The notes beneath the pieces are model-generated. The model had not been told where the DNA came from and made no database searches. It saw only the letters and a list, made by a program, of their open reading frames with translations. The position numbers were made by a program, and so were the translations under genes. This document shows positions 25,712-34,467 of a DNA stretch of 64,000 nucleotides, in pieces; the first letter of the stretch is position 1, and every line of letters starts with the position of its first letter. The DNA comes from Chloroflexota bacterium (GTDB lineage Bacteria > Chloroflexota > Anaerolineae > Anaerolineales > UBA4823): contig JAJUJL010000001.1 of the NCBI GenBank assembly GCA_029265355.1, positions 1 through 64,000 of the forward strand. The letters are read 5' to 3'.

Positions 25712-26271
25712 CAGGCTGCCCCTCGGGTTGGATGTCGCGCCGCGATCAGTCGTGAATAGAGTTCCTCCAGGCGGCGTGCGATCGCTGCGCCGATGCCGCG
25801 GTTGGCGCCGGTAACCAAGACAACTTGTGAAGGCAATTCAGTCACGTTTTTTTCCTCGATCAGCTCCAACAACTTTACCGTGGCGCGGCCGGTCACTACC
25901 CTCTGGGCGCGCTGGTTCGTAAGTTGGATATCCAACAGCAGGGTGCGCGTCGCCGGCGAGATTTGCGCCACCTGGCCCGAGATTTTCAGGGTGTCGCCGA
26001 TGTACGTGGGGTGGAGGAACTCCAGGGTCTGCGAAGTCCACAGCGCCCCCGGACCCGGCAGCACCATCCCGATCAAGGTCGAGATGAACGCGGATGACAG
26101 CATCCCGTGCACGACCGGTTTTTGCAAGGAGGTGCGCCTGGCAAACTGCTCGTCGACGTGCAGCGGGTTTCGATCCCCTGTCAACCGCATGAAGGTTTCC
26201 ACGTCATCTTGTGTAACGGTGTGCTCGAGCTCTGCGATCTCGCCGACCTTAAACTGCTCGATCGATTTCAT
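25711..26271 (-). CDS. MaoC-type dehydratase with a cut-off SDR tail
   Basis: A 186-residue protein. Residues 1-140 form a hot-dog MaoC domain with the hydratase signature 'DRNPLHVDEQFARRT' and 'PVVHGMLSSAF' (catalytic Asp/His set), as in R-specific enoyl-CoA hydratases. Residues 147-176 are the first strand, glycine loop and first helix of a short-chain dehydrogenase ('VVLVTGANRGIGAAIARRLEE'). The chain then ends, lacking the Ser-Tyr-Lys part and over 200 residues of a normal SDR. This is best read as a MaoC-SDR fusion gene that lost its 3' part. The MaoC domain may still work, giving 3-hydroxyacyl groups to the adjacent acyltransferase. Confidence 0.75.
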   Translation of the reverse strand: MKSIEQFKVGEIAELEHTVTQDDVETFMRLTGDRNPLHVDEQFARRTSLQKPVVHGMLSSAFISTLIGMVLPGPGALWTSQTLEFLHPTYIGDTLKISGQVAQISPATRTLLLDIQLTNQRAQRVVTGRATVKLLELIEEKNVTELPSQVVLVTGANRGIGAAIARRLEELYSRLIAARHPTRGAA

Positions 26272-26274
26272 AGG

Positions 26275-27447
26275 CTACCCTGTACACATCCTGGTGAGTT
26301 CGAGCAGGCTGCCAGCGAAGTGCTCCAGCCCCCAGTGCTGAATAATCTCCCGGCTGGCAGCGCCCATCGCAGCCGCATCGTAGGCGCCGGTGGTAAAGCC
26401 GATCATGTGCTCGACCAAGGGAGACAGGTCATGGGCGTCTACCAGAAAGCCGTTCCTGCCATCCACCACCAGGTCGGGAGCGCACCCGCACTGCTTCGAG
26501 ACCAGCACCGGCAGCCCGCTTGCCATGGCCTCATTCACTACCAGCCCCCACTGCTCTTGAATTGGGACGTGGATGAAGACGCTCGCCCGACCGTAATAGG
26601 CGGGCAGCTCGGCAGCCTGGCGGAAGCCGGGAAATTCCACACCGGTGATTTGATGCTCAGAGACGATTTGATTGATTTTATCCTTCTGCGGACCATCGCC
26701 CAGCACCACCAGGCGCCAGGGATCACAGCCCAAACGCCCTATCCTATGCCGGTATTGATGGTATGCAGAAAGGACGCCATGGATATTCTTGCGCTCAATC
26801 CAGCGAGCAGAAACAAGAAAGAAACGCTCCGGCGAACCCAACCCTGGCAGATGCCCGACCTGAGCAGGCATGCGCCGGACGGCTTCAGCGCCTTTCTCGA
26901 AAAACTCGTTATCCACCGCATCGTATCCCAGGCGGATCCGCCCCGGCCTCATTCCTAACCGGACGAGGTAATCGCGATGTAAGCTTCCAGCGCAAAAACC
27001 GGCTGAATATTGCGAAACCAGCCAACGTTTGAACGCTTCTCTTGATGGATGGCGGGGAAAGTCATCCGCTTTACTGTCCGACATCAAAATTGCAGGACAA
27101 CCATTGATCCGGCACCACAAAAGGATCGCCAGGGAATCAACCGCACTGTAACCGTTGATGGCAACAACATCCGGCTTAATGTCTCTCAACAGGGCGCCCA
27201 CCCGGCGATAAATCTGAATGAAAGATAAATCTTCAATATATCTATCTGGGAAAGCTACCCGGTATTCGATGTGTTTTGTTTGATCACTCACATGCCATGA
27301 ATATATTTCATCGTACACCGCGATCTCCAGACCAATAACCTGAATAGCCGATTCTCTCAGTCGAAGGGCGGCCTTCTCTAAACGGGCTAAATGGTAAGGC
27401 CCAAAACGGGGCCAGTGAAGTACATGCCTGAGCATTTGAATTTGCAC
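26275..27447 (-). CDS. GT4-family glycosyltransferase
   Basis: A 390-residue GT-B enzyme. Its C-terminal domain shows 'FLVSARWIERKNIHGVLSAY' and the E-x7-E donor motif in 'QEQWGLVVNEAMASGLPVLV', near residue 295. The N-terminal acceptor domain is divergent. It starts with GTG, 20 bases after the polymerase gene, and has no obvious ribosome site; an ATG four codons in is possible. It belongs to the variable middle part of the locus. The sugar it transfers is not predictable. Confidence 0.86.
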   Translation of the reverse strand: MQIQMLRHVLHWPRFGPYHLARLEKAALRLRESAIQVIGLEIAVYDEIYSWHVSDQTKHIEYRVAFPDRYIEDLSFIQIYRRVGALLRDIKPDVVAINGYSAVDSLAILLWCRINGCPAILMSDSKADDFPRHPSREAFKRWLVSQYSAGFCAGSLHRDYLVRLGMRPGRIRLGYDAVDNEFFEKGAEAVRRMPAQVGHLPGLGSPERFFLVSARWIERKNIHGVLSAYHQYRHRIGRLGCDPWRLVVLGDGPQKDKINQIVSEHQITGVEFPGFRQAAELPAYYGRASVFIHVPIQEQWGLVVNEAMASGLPVLVSKQCGCAPDLVVDGRNGFLVDAHDLSPLVEHMIGFTTGAYDAAAMGAASREIIQHWGLEHFAGSLLELTRMCTG

Positions 27448-27467
27448 TGGTTGGTCTACAAGTCGAA

Positions 27468-28856
27468 CTACCCTTGGGGAGATGCAGTTCGAACATCAAC
27501 AGGAATACCTTGACCCTGTAAAGTGTAATTTTTTGAAGACGACCTGGATTTTGGAGTAAACAACCAGATCAGCAATGCAGGAAGAGCCATGATACCATAA
27601 AGCATAACTCCCCAATAATCGTGGCTGCCCCATACCATCCACAGTGTACTCAACCAGGCTATGCCCAAGGAGCGAAGGATATCGGAAGAACTTTCAGCGA
27701 GCATACCATCTAGTTTCCGAAGCAGGAAGGCGAACAAGGCCATCTCAATAATGACAGCTACAATGCCCCCATTGGAATAAAAACTGCCGATCAAGGACGA
27801 TTTTGAACCGATTAACAGGTTATCGATCTCTGGTGGATAAGTCTTGCCTTGCAGATCGCGTAGCCAATCTACCAAAAAATACTTTTGTGGAAAGACTCTA
27901 TTAGGTATCCATCCAGTAGCCAGGTAGTTGATCATTGGTAGACCGTAGTCAAAACCGGTCAAAGTGTCTTTCAAGAAACTCTCCAGATAGAATGTTGCCA
28001 GCATCGCAGTGTCTGCCTGGGTAAAAATATCGCTCGCTCTGGCAGGTATCTGCGAAGATATATCCAGGATCTCTGCTGTGGAGGAGGAGACAGTCCAGCT
28101 TGTGTGACCACGAATTTGTAAGACCGCGGCTAGAAAGAATACGCTGGCTATCCCAAGAACAGGCGGCCAGCTTCGCTTGGATTGCATCGTGATCACGATC
28201 GTAAGGGCTATTAGCATCGAGACAGTAGCAAAGCGAGAATACGAATGAGGGAGCGAAAGAAATAAGTATGCCGCGGCCAAAAAATAGCCCAAAACACGCA
28301 TCGGTAAACTGCGCAAGATGATCAACAATAAAATCGGGATAAATAAGAAAACGTGCGCTACCGATTGATAACCTGTAACCGAGCCCACAAATCGCCCACG
28401 AGAGATGATCACGTCCCCCGTGGGAGACAACAACCCGGCTCGAAAGGTGAGCAACGAGTAGAGACCAAATCCCATAAGTATGATCATAATCAGAGCAGTC
28501 AACGGAGTCAGGTGAAATTCTAATGGCTTGAGTTTCGCTTTCTGTCTCGTGACGGGAGTTGATAAATAAACCCGGAAAAATACCGCAATCCCGACAACAA
28601 TCACAAACGCGATCCAAATTCCGCGAGATACACCTCCACCGATCATCATGCGCAAGGTATAGGGATACTTGTCTCCACCCACAAACACAGAAAGTGGGGC
28701 AATGACAAAATAAAGCAGCATGGCTGCCCAAGACCAGAAGCCAAAAGTCGTCCAGCGAAACAGGTGCTGCCTCTGCAGCATGACCCCAAAGATCAGCAAT
28801 TCGACGAGCACAACAATTGCTGTAATCAATAATATTGTATCCGAGTTAACATTCAT
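27468..28856 (-). CDS. wzy: Oligosaccharide repeat-unit polymerase, Wzy-like
   Basis: A 462-residue protein with about twelve hydrophobic helices and one large outside loop (about 280-390). That loop contains 'GSKSSLIGSFYSNGGIVAVII', the Gly-rich pattern common in O-antigen/capsule polymerases that link lipid-borne repeat units at the outer face. Wzy proteins are highly divergent, so the call rests on topology, this motif and position between glycosyltransferases in a Wzx-containing locus. The gene is AT-rich, as wzy genes often are. Its ATG lies 29 bases after the preceding GT4 stop. Confidence 0.72.
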   Translation of the reverse strand: MNVNSDTILLITAIVVLVELLIFGVMLQRQHLFRWTTFGFWSWAAMLLYFVIAPLSVFVGGDKYPYTLRMMIGGGVSRGIWIAFVIVVGIAVFFRVYLSTPVTRQKAKLKPLEFHLTPLTALIMIILMGFGLYSLLTFRAGLLSPTGDVIISRGRFVGSVTGYQSVAHVFLFIPILLLIILRSLPMRVLGYFLAAAYLFLSLPHSYSRFATVSMLIALTIVITMQSKRSWPPVLGIASVFFLAAVLQIRGHTSWTVSSSTAEILDISSQIPARASDIFTQADTAMLATFYLESFLKDTLTGFDYGLPMINYLATGWIPNRVFPQKYFLVDWLRDLQGKTYPPEIDNLLIGSKSSLIGSFYSNGGIVAVIIEMALFAFLLRKLDGMLAESSSDILRSLGIAWLSTLWMVWGSHDYWGVMLYGIMALPALLIWLFTPKSRSSSKNYTLQGQGIPVDVRTASPQG

Positions 28857-28885
28857 AGTGTTTTTTTATCACGCAACCGTGGATT

Positions 28886-30142
28886 TTACAAGAAAATATC
28901 GCTTGGCGCAGCATGAAATTCCCGAGAGTAGATTTCCGAGTATACTGACAGAAGCCGTTCGCCGTATGCTTTCCAGGTGAACCTACGCGCCTGGTTCCAG
29001 GCTGAACGACCCATTTCCATACGTTCGTCTGGGTGCTCGAATAAACGCGTTATCCGATCAGCGAGCGCGGCAGAGTCACATATAGGAACAACAAACCCAT
29101 CCTCACCATCTCGGACCGCTTCTTTGCTCCCTGTGTTCTGTGAGACGATGACGGGCAATCCACAAGCCATCGCCTCCAGAGTGACCAAACCATACGAATC
29201 GGAGAGCGAGGGCAGCACAAATACCGAGCCACTAAGATAGATATCAACCAGGGATGCTTGTGGGAGTAAGCCGAGATATTCAACAAAAGGCATTCCGAGA
29301 TAGGGCTCGATGACCTTGCGGCTCGATGCTTCTATAGCACCTGCCATGATGAGTTTTAGATTTGGGATGCCGAGGTTTTGCACCGCTTCCAGAAGGTAAA
29401 TCACACCTTTGCGAATGGACAATTGACCGACATACACAATCCTAAATTCAGGTTGACTCACCTGTCGAAAATTCTGGTCGCTGGCTGCATCCGAAAATTT
29501 TTCGATATCTACCCCATAGGGAACGATTCGCAATTTGCTGGCTGGAATTCCAGCCTCGATAAACGTTCGCGCCGCGTATTCAGATGGCACGATGATCAAA
29601 TCCGCGATCTCATATTCGGCAATTTTGCGGGATTGGTAAGGCAAATCAATGGCGGTATACTCTAAACCCAACTTTTGATACGCTGTTCGCAATATCCGGT
29701 TCTGGTAGTCGCTATGTTCTGCGCGAACATCACAAATTAAGAATGCTCCTCGATCCTTGAGTTTTTTAGCTGTCTCGAGGCCGAGTGTATTGACAAAATG
29801 AAACACCTGGCATTCATCGGCGCGCCGCCTGGTAGCCTCATCGAATTTCTTACTGAAGAAGCCATCTGCTTGCGGCGCAGATACGAGGCGAGAGGTTTTT
29901 AAGAGCCGCGCCAGGATCTCAGGCCCGATAATTTCGACGATTTTTCTTCGATCCACCTCCTCAAGGTGACGCGAGACGATCCTTTTTTTCCATTTACCTG
30001 GCATGACCCGAAACCAGATATTCAAATATCGATTTGGGGCAATGCTGGTGTAGTAAGTCTTCAATAAACCTGCATGGTACAGAGCCCGCGCAGCATGGTG
30101 ATAATGCGAGATATTTCCGGAGGATAAAATGACGCCCGACAT
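28886..30142 (-). CDS. GT4-family glycosyltransferase
   Basis: A 418-residue GT-B enzyme. The C-terminal domain has 'FRIVYVGQLSIRKGVIYLLEA' and the donor site 'SLSDSYGLVTLEAMACGLPVIV' near residue 310. The N-terminal part is long and includes a Lys/Arg-rich helix. It lies between the TPR protein and Wzy genes and is moderately AT-rich. The start at 30142 is an ATG with no clear ribosome site, 18 bases beyond the preceding gene. The sugar is unknown. Confidence 0.87.
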   Translation of the reverse strand: MSGVILSSGNISHYHHAARALYHAGLLKTYYTSIAPNRYLNIWFRVMPGKWKKRIVSRHLEEVDRRKIVEIIGPEILARLLKTSRLVSAPQADGFFSKKFDEATRRRADECQVFHFVNTLGLETAKKLKDRGAFLICDVRAEHSDYQNRILRTAYQKLGLEYTAIDLPYQSRKIAEYEIADLIIVPSEYAARTFIEAGIPASKLRIVPYGVDIEKFSDAASDQNFRQVSQPEFRIVYVGQLSIRKGVIYLLEAVQNLGIPNLKLIMAGAIEASSRKVIEPYLGMPFVEYLGLLPQASLVDIYLSGSVFVLPSLSDSYGLVTLEAMACGLPVIVSQNTGSKEAVRDGEDGFVVPICDSAALADRITRLFEHPDERMEMGRSAWNQARRFTWKAYGERLLSVYSEIYSREFHAAPSDIFL

Positions 30143-30160
30143 ATAATTTTTCGAAAATCC

Positions 30161-31069
30161 TCACTTGGAGTCGGTCGGCAAGCGCCTGGACAGGTTTTCA
30201 AGCCGCTCTGAAAGTGTACTGTAAACACCGGATTCGAGACCTGGCCTGGCTTTTTCGAGCAGGCCGCCAGCCAGTTGAGCCTCCACCCGTCCCTTCTCAT
30301 AATCGCCCACTGCTACATAGCATTCTCCGAGCTGGAGAGCGTACCCAATATCCAATTGAGGTCGGAAGACGCCATCATAAGCGCGACGACCCGCTTCCAT
30401 CACCTCGATAGCTCGCTGACAATCTCCCACTCGGACATAAGATTGAGCGGTCTGGAAGGAGAGATAATAGCTCCCAGGCAAGAGTTGAATAGCCTGACCG
30501 AAATAATCCGCGGACATTTTCCAATCACCCAAAGATCGGTATATTTCTCCCAATGTTTGGAAGGCTTTAGCTCTTTCATTTTTATCCAGAGAAGGATCTT
30601 CACTGCCTATTTTGATGAGAAGCGCGCTTCTCTCCAGGTCTCCTGATCGAAAAAGCATAATTCCCCAATCGAGGCTTTCGCTGGCTGGCAGCGCTTGCCA
30701 TTCGAGGCCTGCCCGCACAGCATCACCCATCAACCAGGCCAGGTTTCCTTTCCAGCGCACAATCAAATCTTCTCGATCACAGGTATCCATTCTCATCATT
30801 ATTGCTCTGGCTGCTGAAAGATCTGCACCTGCCATCATCCTGCTGCGCCACAGCGCCTGGCAACCTCGCGAATCATCGGCCTGCTCTGGGATTTGTTGGA
30901 GCATAAGACGATCATACTCGTCAGGTTGGATGTTCTTGATACGCCCAATCCAACGCAGACTGGAGATAATTTGAACGCTTCCGGGCTGCAACAACGAAAT
31001 CACAGCCGAAATCAAAACTGCCACCATTAACCAACGAGTATTGCCTGTGCCTGGCATTTGCCACAACAT
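30161..31069 (-). CDS. TPR-repeat membrane-anchored protein
   Basis: A 302-residue protein with one N-terminal membrane helix (about 12-32) and a large helical domain containing TPR-like pairs. The clearest is at about 190-285 ('AKAFQTLGEIYRSLGDWKMSADYFGQAI' region, then 'LQLGECYVAVGDYEKGR'). TPR proteins in polysaccharide loci often scaffold the polymerase or exporter. The ATG at 31069 follows GGGAG by 10 bases and is preferred over a TTG nine codons earlier. The role here is inferred from context only. Confidence 0.65.
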   Translation of the reverse strand: MLWQMPGTGNTRWLMVAVLISAVISLLQPGSVQIISSLRWIGRIKNIQPDEYDRLMLQQIPEQADDSRGCQALWRSRMMAGADLSAARAIMMRMDTCDREDLIVRWKGNLAWLMGDAVRAGLEWQALPASESLDWGIMLFRSGDLERSALLIKIGSEDPSLDKNERAKAFQTLGEIYRSLGDWKMSADYFGQAIQLLPGSYYLSFQTAQSYVRVGDCQRAIEVMEAGRRAYDGVFRPQLDIGYALQLGECYVAVGDYEKGRVEAQLAGGLLEKARPGLESGVYSTLSERLENLSRRLPTDSK

Positions 31070-31103
31070 TGACGCGATTCTCCCGTATCCTCTCAATCGC
31101 TAA

Positions 31104-32099
31104 TTAATATCGGGGCAATACATCAGAACCATAATTTGTTACACCTAATCGCTCAGCCCATCCCAGGATTCTTTGTTGATCTTCCTGAGATAACCGATTT
31201 TGCCATTCCCTGAGAAGGGCGTTTTGGGAGGCGCCAATCGACTCTGGTCTTGTCATTCGGCTCTTTTTGGAGCTATCCACGCGCGATTGACGCCGGTTGC
31301 CCGGCAAGCCGAGCCAGTCACTGATTTCTTCCAAAATCTGATTTGGCTGGTTCACGATGTTCTCGTAATAAATGATTTTATGTGGGCGTGAAGCCAACTG
31401 GCTCAGCGCGACATGGTTTTCTACTGCCCACCAGACCGCGTGCGCCCCGAGTAAATCTTTTTCCTGTTCGATCTCTTTCTTCCAATCCCGCAAGTAATCT
31501 TCGACCAACTCTTCTTGCACCAGGATATCACGAACATCGGCATGCCAGGGAATGGGCAAGCTCAATCGAGAATTAATGACCGCACATGGATGCCTTAAGA
31601 GGTAGACGACAGGGCAGTGAAATTGATCGATGACATATCCCAACATCAAATTCATCCGAATTTCTTTGACCAGGAAGCGCCTGGGAAACATCGCATCGCG
31701 CTGAAAATCCGTCCAATAATTGCGGTACTTCCCGGTCAGGATGGCTTCCAGGTGAGATCGCCAACCAGGATAGTCCCCGCCTGGTCGTAAATAGATTTCC
31801 CGAAAATATGGGTCGGTTCGATCCCATCCGGTCAGCTCACGCACCTGTTCATTCCACAAAGGTATCAACGGCTCAAAGATCTGTTGTATGCCGGCTGATG
31901 CCGCCAATAGGTCGCCAACCCAGGTCGTGCCGCTTCGGCCAGAACCCGCCAGGATGATCGTTGAAGAAGCTTCGGGACTCCCGTTTAGCAAGAACCCCAA
32001 TCTTTCCCCCAATAATCCAAACGCCACGTATAACTTTCGGAAGGGATCATCGAGCATGAGGGGTGTAGAATACTTCTTAACCAGATTACGAAATTTCAT
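31104..32099 (-). CDS. PAPS-dependent sulfotransferase
   Basis: A 331-residue enzyme with the 5'-phosphosulfate-binding loop GSGRSGTTWVG near residue 52 and the 3'-phosphate-binding segment 'LLRHPCAVINSR' near residue 173, both defining the sulfotransferase_3/1 families. The rest fits the P-loop NTPase-like fold. It would move sulfate from PAPS to a sugar hydroxyl, so the polysaccharide is probably sulfated. No PAPS synthesis genes occur in the window, so the donor must come from elsewhere. The gene is AT-rich relative to the flanks. Sulfation of a lipid is an alternative. Confidence 0.87.
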   Translation of the reverse strand: MKFRNLVKKYSTPLMLDDPFRKLYVAFGLLGERLGFLLNGSPEASSTIILAGSGRSGTTWVGDLLAASAGIQQIFEPLIPLWNEQVRELTGWDRTDPYFREIYLRPGGDYPGWRSHLEAILTGKYRNYWTDFQRDAMFPRRFLVKEIRMNLMLGYVIDQFHCPVVYLLRHPCAVINSRLSLPIPWHADVRDILVQEELVEDYLRDWKKEIEQEKDLLGAHAVWWAVENHVALSQLASRPHKIIYYENIVNQPNQILEEISDWLGLPGNRRQSRVDSSKKSRMTRPESIGASQNALLREWQNRLSQEDQQRILGWAERLGVTNYGSDVLPRY

Positions 32100-32199
32100 G
32101 GATGCAGCCGTTTCACTTGTTTGAAATCCGGGTTGTTTTCGTAATACTGTAAGGATCTAATAGACTCACAGCGCACAATCTATCCGGGTTATCCATCTC

Positions 32200-33231
32200 T
32201 CATAACTTCTTACGGTTACTCTTTCCCGCCCATCCCATGTAAGCCATATAGGCGCTTGGGAAAAAATAGGTCGTAATCCAACGTGCAATTCTTCGAGGAG
32301 GCGTGCCTTTTAGCATGGCCTGGAAAAACAGCGCTGCCTTTCGCAACGCAGGCGCCTCCAACAACCTCCCCTCTGTTTCAACCTCCCAAAGCATTCGCTG
32401 CGTAACTGCCCTGAGTGCCTCGAACTGCTCGGCTCTAGCGGGGAAAAGCCTCTTGGCCAGGTCCAAATCCTTTAGTCGTGTGCGGTAGACAGCAGCATAA
32501 TCAGCAACATGACCTGGAATGCGGCTGAGCATTTTCTTAGCGTCTGGCTTTCCTTTGTGGTCTGCGTCAAAATGCAAGTTGCCCGAATGACTGCGATACA
32601 GCACCAGCGGCTCGTAGAGATATTCAACCGATCCAAGAATTGCTGCGCGAAATGGGATCACATAATCTTCGTGTACAACCTGCTCGGACATTGGGCCAAA
32701 AATGTCGAAAACATTTCGATGCCAGGCCTCGGTGCAGCCCGCGATACCAGCCCTGTGTTCTGCCAGCCATTCCAACGTCAAAGAAGCGTCAGATGGCGGA
32801 TGGCTTCGCAACAAAGCTAACCTCCTCCCAGTTTCATCGATCGAATAACCGTTCGAGTAAAAACAATACGCCTGTTTGCCTGAACGCTGATAGGCATCGT
32901 AGATTCGTTGTGCGCGCTCGGGCAGAGAAACATCATCCCCGGCGGCTCCCACGATCAATTCACCCTGTGCCATCGAAGCAAGCAAATTAATATGCGCCCC
33001 AAGCCCCAAATTCTTGGGGTTACGACGGGCAATGATTTTATGAGGTCCATTGTACTTAGACACTTCCTGTTGGATTACATCGTAGGTTCCATCGGGCGAA
33101 GCGTCATCCGAGATAATGATTTCGAGCGGAGAGTATGTCTGTTGGAAAGCTGCTCGTATCGCTTCACCAACAAACGCCTCTTGTTTGTAGGTCGGAATGA
33201 TGAGGGAGATCAATAGTCGCTCGTTTTCCAC
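32200..33231 (-). CDS. GT2-family glycosyltransferase
   Basis: A 343-residue GT-A enzyme: 'SLIIPTYKQEAFVGEAI' at the N-terminus, ISDDASPDGT (nucleotide-binding Asp pair) and 'GAAGDDVSLPERA' in place of the DxD metal site. A helical C-terminal extension of about 100 residues follows. It starts with GTG, preceded by GGAG with a 6-base gap, which supports this start. The 100 bases between it and the sulfotransferase gene hold nothing recognisable. The sugar and linkage are unknown. Confidence 0.88.
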   Translation of the reverse strand: MENERLLISLIIPTYKQEAFVGEAIRAAFQQTYSPLEIIISDDASPDGTYDVIQQEVSKYNGPHKIIARRNPKNLGLGAHINLLASMAQGELIVGAAGDDVSLPERAQRIYDAYQRSGKQAYCFYSNGYSIDETGRRLALLRSHPPSDASLTLEWLAEHRAGIAGCTEAWHRNVFDIFGPMSEQVVHEDYVIPFRAAILGSVEYLYEPLVLYRSHSGNLHFDADHKGKPDAKKMLSRIPGHVADYAAVYRTRLKDLDLAKRLFPARAEQFEALRAVTQRMLWEVETEGRLLEAPALRKAALFFQAMLKGTPPRRIARWITTYFFPSAYMAYMGWAGKSNRKKL

Positions 33232-33246
33232 CGATTGCTCCGAAAT

Positions 33247-34224
33247 TTACAAGATCTTCCTTAGAACCAGCGAGGCTTTCCCAAACCGGATACCCAGGCT
33301 CTCCCACACGTGGATAACCGCCCGATTGGTCACCTGGGTCGAAAAAAACACGTATTCTGCGCCAAAATCCTTTAAGTGATAATTGACCTCGGAAATCAAT
33401 CGCCGGTACCAACCTTTATAATTGGGTGATACAGCGCTCAAGATAGGCTGGCTCAGTCGCACCCCCCAATCATCCCACTTCTTCCGGTGATACTTTACTG
33501 TGCAAAACGCCATCGGGTTCGGCACATCGGGCACCAATGTAATATCGGCAAATCCCTCCAGTACAGATGCCTGCACCCAACGCTCCATTAGCCTGTCTGC
33601 ATTGGCTGTCCCAATAAATGGATCGGCATGAAAACGGTCATAAGGGTTGACCATTTCACGCGCAACTCGCGCCAGTAACGGTACATCTTCCGCGGTTGCG
33701 CTTCGAATTCCAAACCGCTCAGGATAGGAATAGTCCTTGACAATAAGGTAATAAAAAACCCGTGACTCGATCACCGAAAATCCCAGGTCTCCCAGCGAAC
33801 GTAGCAATGCAATATCTCTTGGATCAATTTGGCCAAAAATATATTTGATATTGTGTTCTTCGGCAAACTTTAACCACAGACGAATAGCCGAATTATAGTC
33901 ATCAGTGAGCGGATCTGCCTGCCTGTTTAGAGTGTACACGCCGTCTAAACGAGCGATATTTGAGCCGAAGAAATCAGAATCCCACGGCAGCCTGCGGGCA
34001 AATACACCGATTAGGTCATTTTGGGTACTCTGATAAACAATCCGCAGGTCATCTTCCGCTGGTATGTCCTCCGTCAAACCATCCACCAATACCTGGCGAT
34101 CGCGCTCGAGCGAGATGCCGGGAATGTAATCGAACGGCGACCAGCTTATGTATTTCATCAGGGAAGACCTGATAAACTCAATTTCTGCGTCGATGCGTTG
34201 AATAATCACATTCTTCTCCGGCAT
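33247..34224 (-). CDS. WecD-like GNAT acetyltransferase
   Basis: A 325-residue protein. Around residue 75 'RLPWDSDFFGSNIARLDG' is the hallmark of the N-terminal module of dTDP-fucosamine acetyltransferase WecD and relatives. The GNAT domain follows, including 'YGLRSATAEDVPLL'-type entry (here 'FGIRSATAEDVPLLARVA') and the acetyl-CoA-binding C-terminal half. It probably acetylates a 4-amino sugar, which fits the LegB-like/DegT pair in the locus. An about 60-residue N-terminal addition precedes the WecD-like part. It starts 16 bases before the GT2 gene's own start region. Confidence 0.75.
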   Translation of the reverse strand: MPEKNVIIQRIDAEIEFIRSSLMKYISWSPFDYIPGISLERDRQVLVDGLTEDIPAEDDLRIVYQSTQNDLIGVFARRLPWDSDFFGSNIARLDGVYTLNRQADPLTDDYNSAIRLWLKFAEEHNIKYIFGQIDPRDIALLRSLGDLGFSVIESRVFYYLIVKDYSYPERFGIRSATAEDVPLLARVAREMVNPYDRFHADPFIGTANADRLMERWVQASVLEGFADITLVPDVPNPMAFCTVKYHRKKWDDWGVRLSQPILSAVSPNYKGWYRRLISEVNYHLKDFGAEYVFFSTQVTNRAVIHVWESLGIRFGKASLVLRKIL

Positions 34225-34229
34225 TGCAC

Positions 34230-34331
34230 TTATCTTTCGATTGTAACCGAATTGTTACGGTCGATCATTAATACCGCACTAAACATTTGCAAAGCAGCCA
34301 TACTAAGCGATGAATTCCACCAATAACCCAT
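34230..34331 (-). pseudogene. 33-codon open stretch, possible gene remnant
   Basis: An ATG-started frame of 33 codons ends 5 bases before the WecD-like start, and the frame is open for about 15 codons further upstream. It reads as plausible protein (hydrophobic and aromatic, 'GYWWNSSLSMAALQMF') but matches nothing I recognise. It lies in the 243-base gap before the flippase gene's 3' end. It may be the C-terminal scrap of a lost gene or chance. The rest of that gap shows nothing. Confidence 0.25.
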
Positions 34332-34467
34332 TTTGGTCAGGCCGCGCCAGGACGAAGTGATCACTCTGACTGGTTCTACGAGGTATCGGACAGTGTGCCT
34401 TCACCCTTTTTCCACGAAAGGCTACAGCAGGATATCACTTTCATAACTGGCAAGATCAAGTTCTGGT

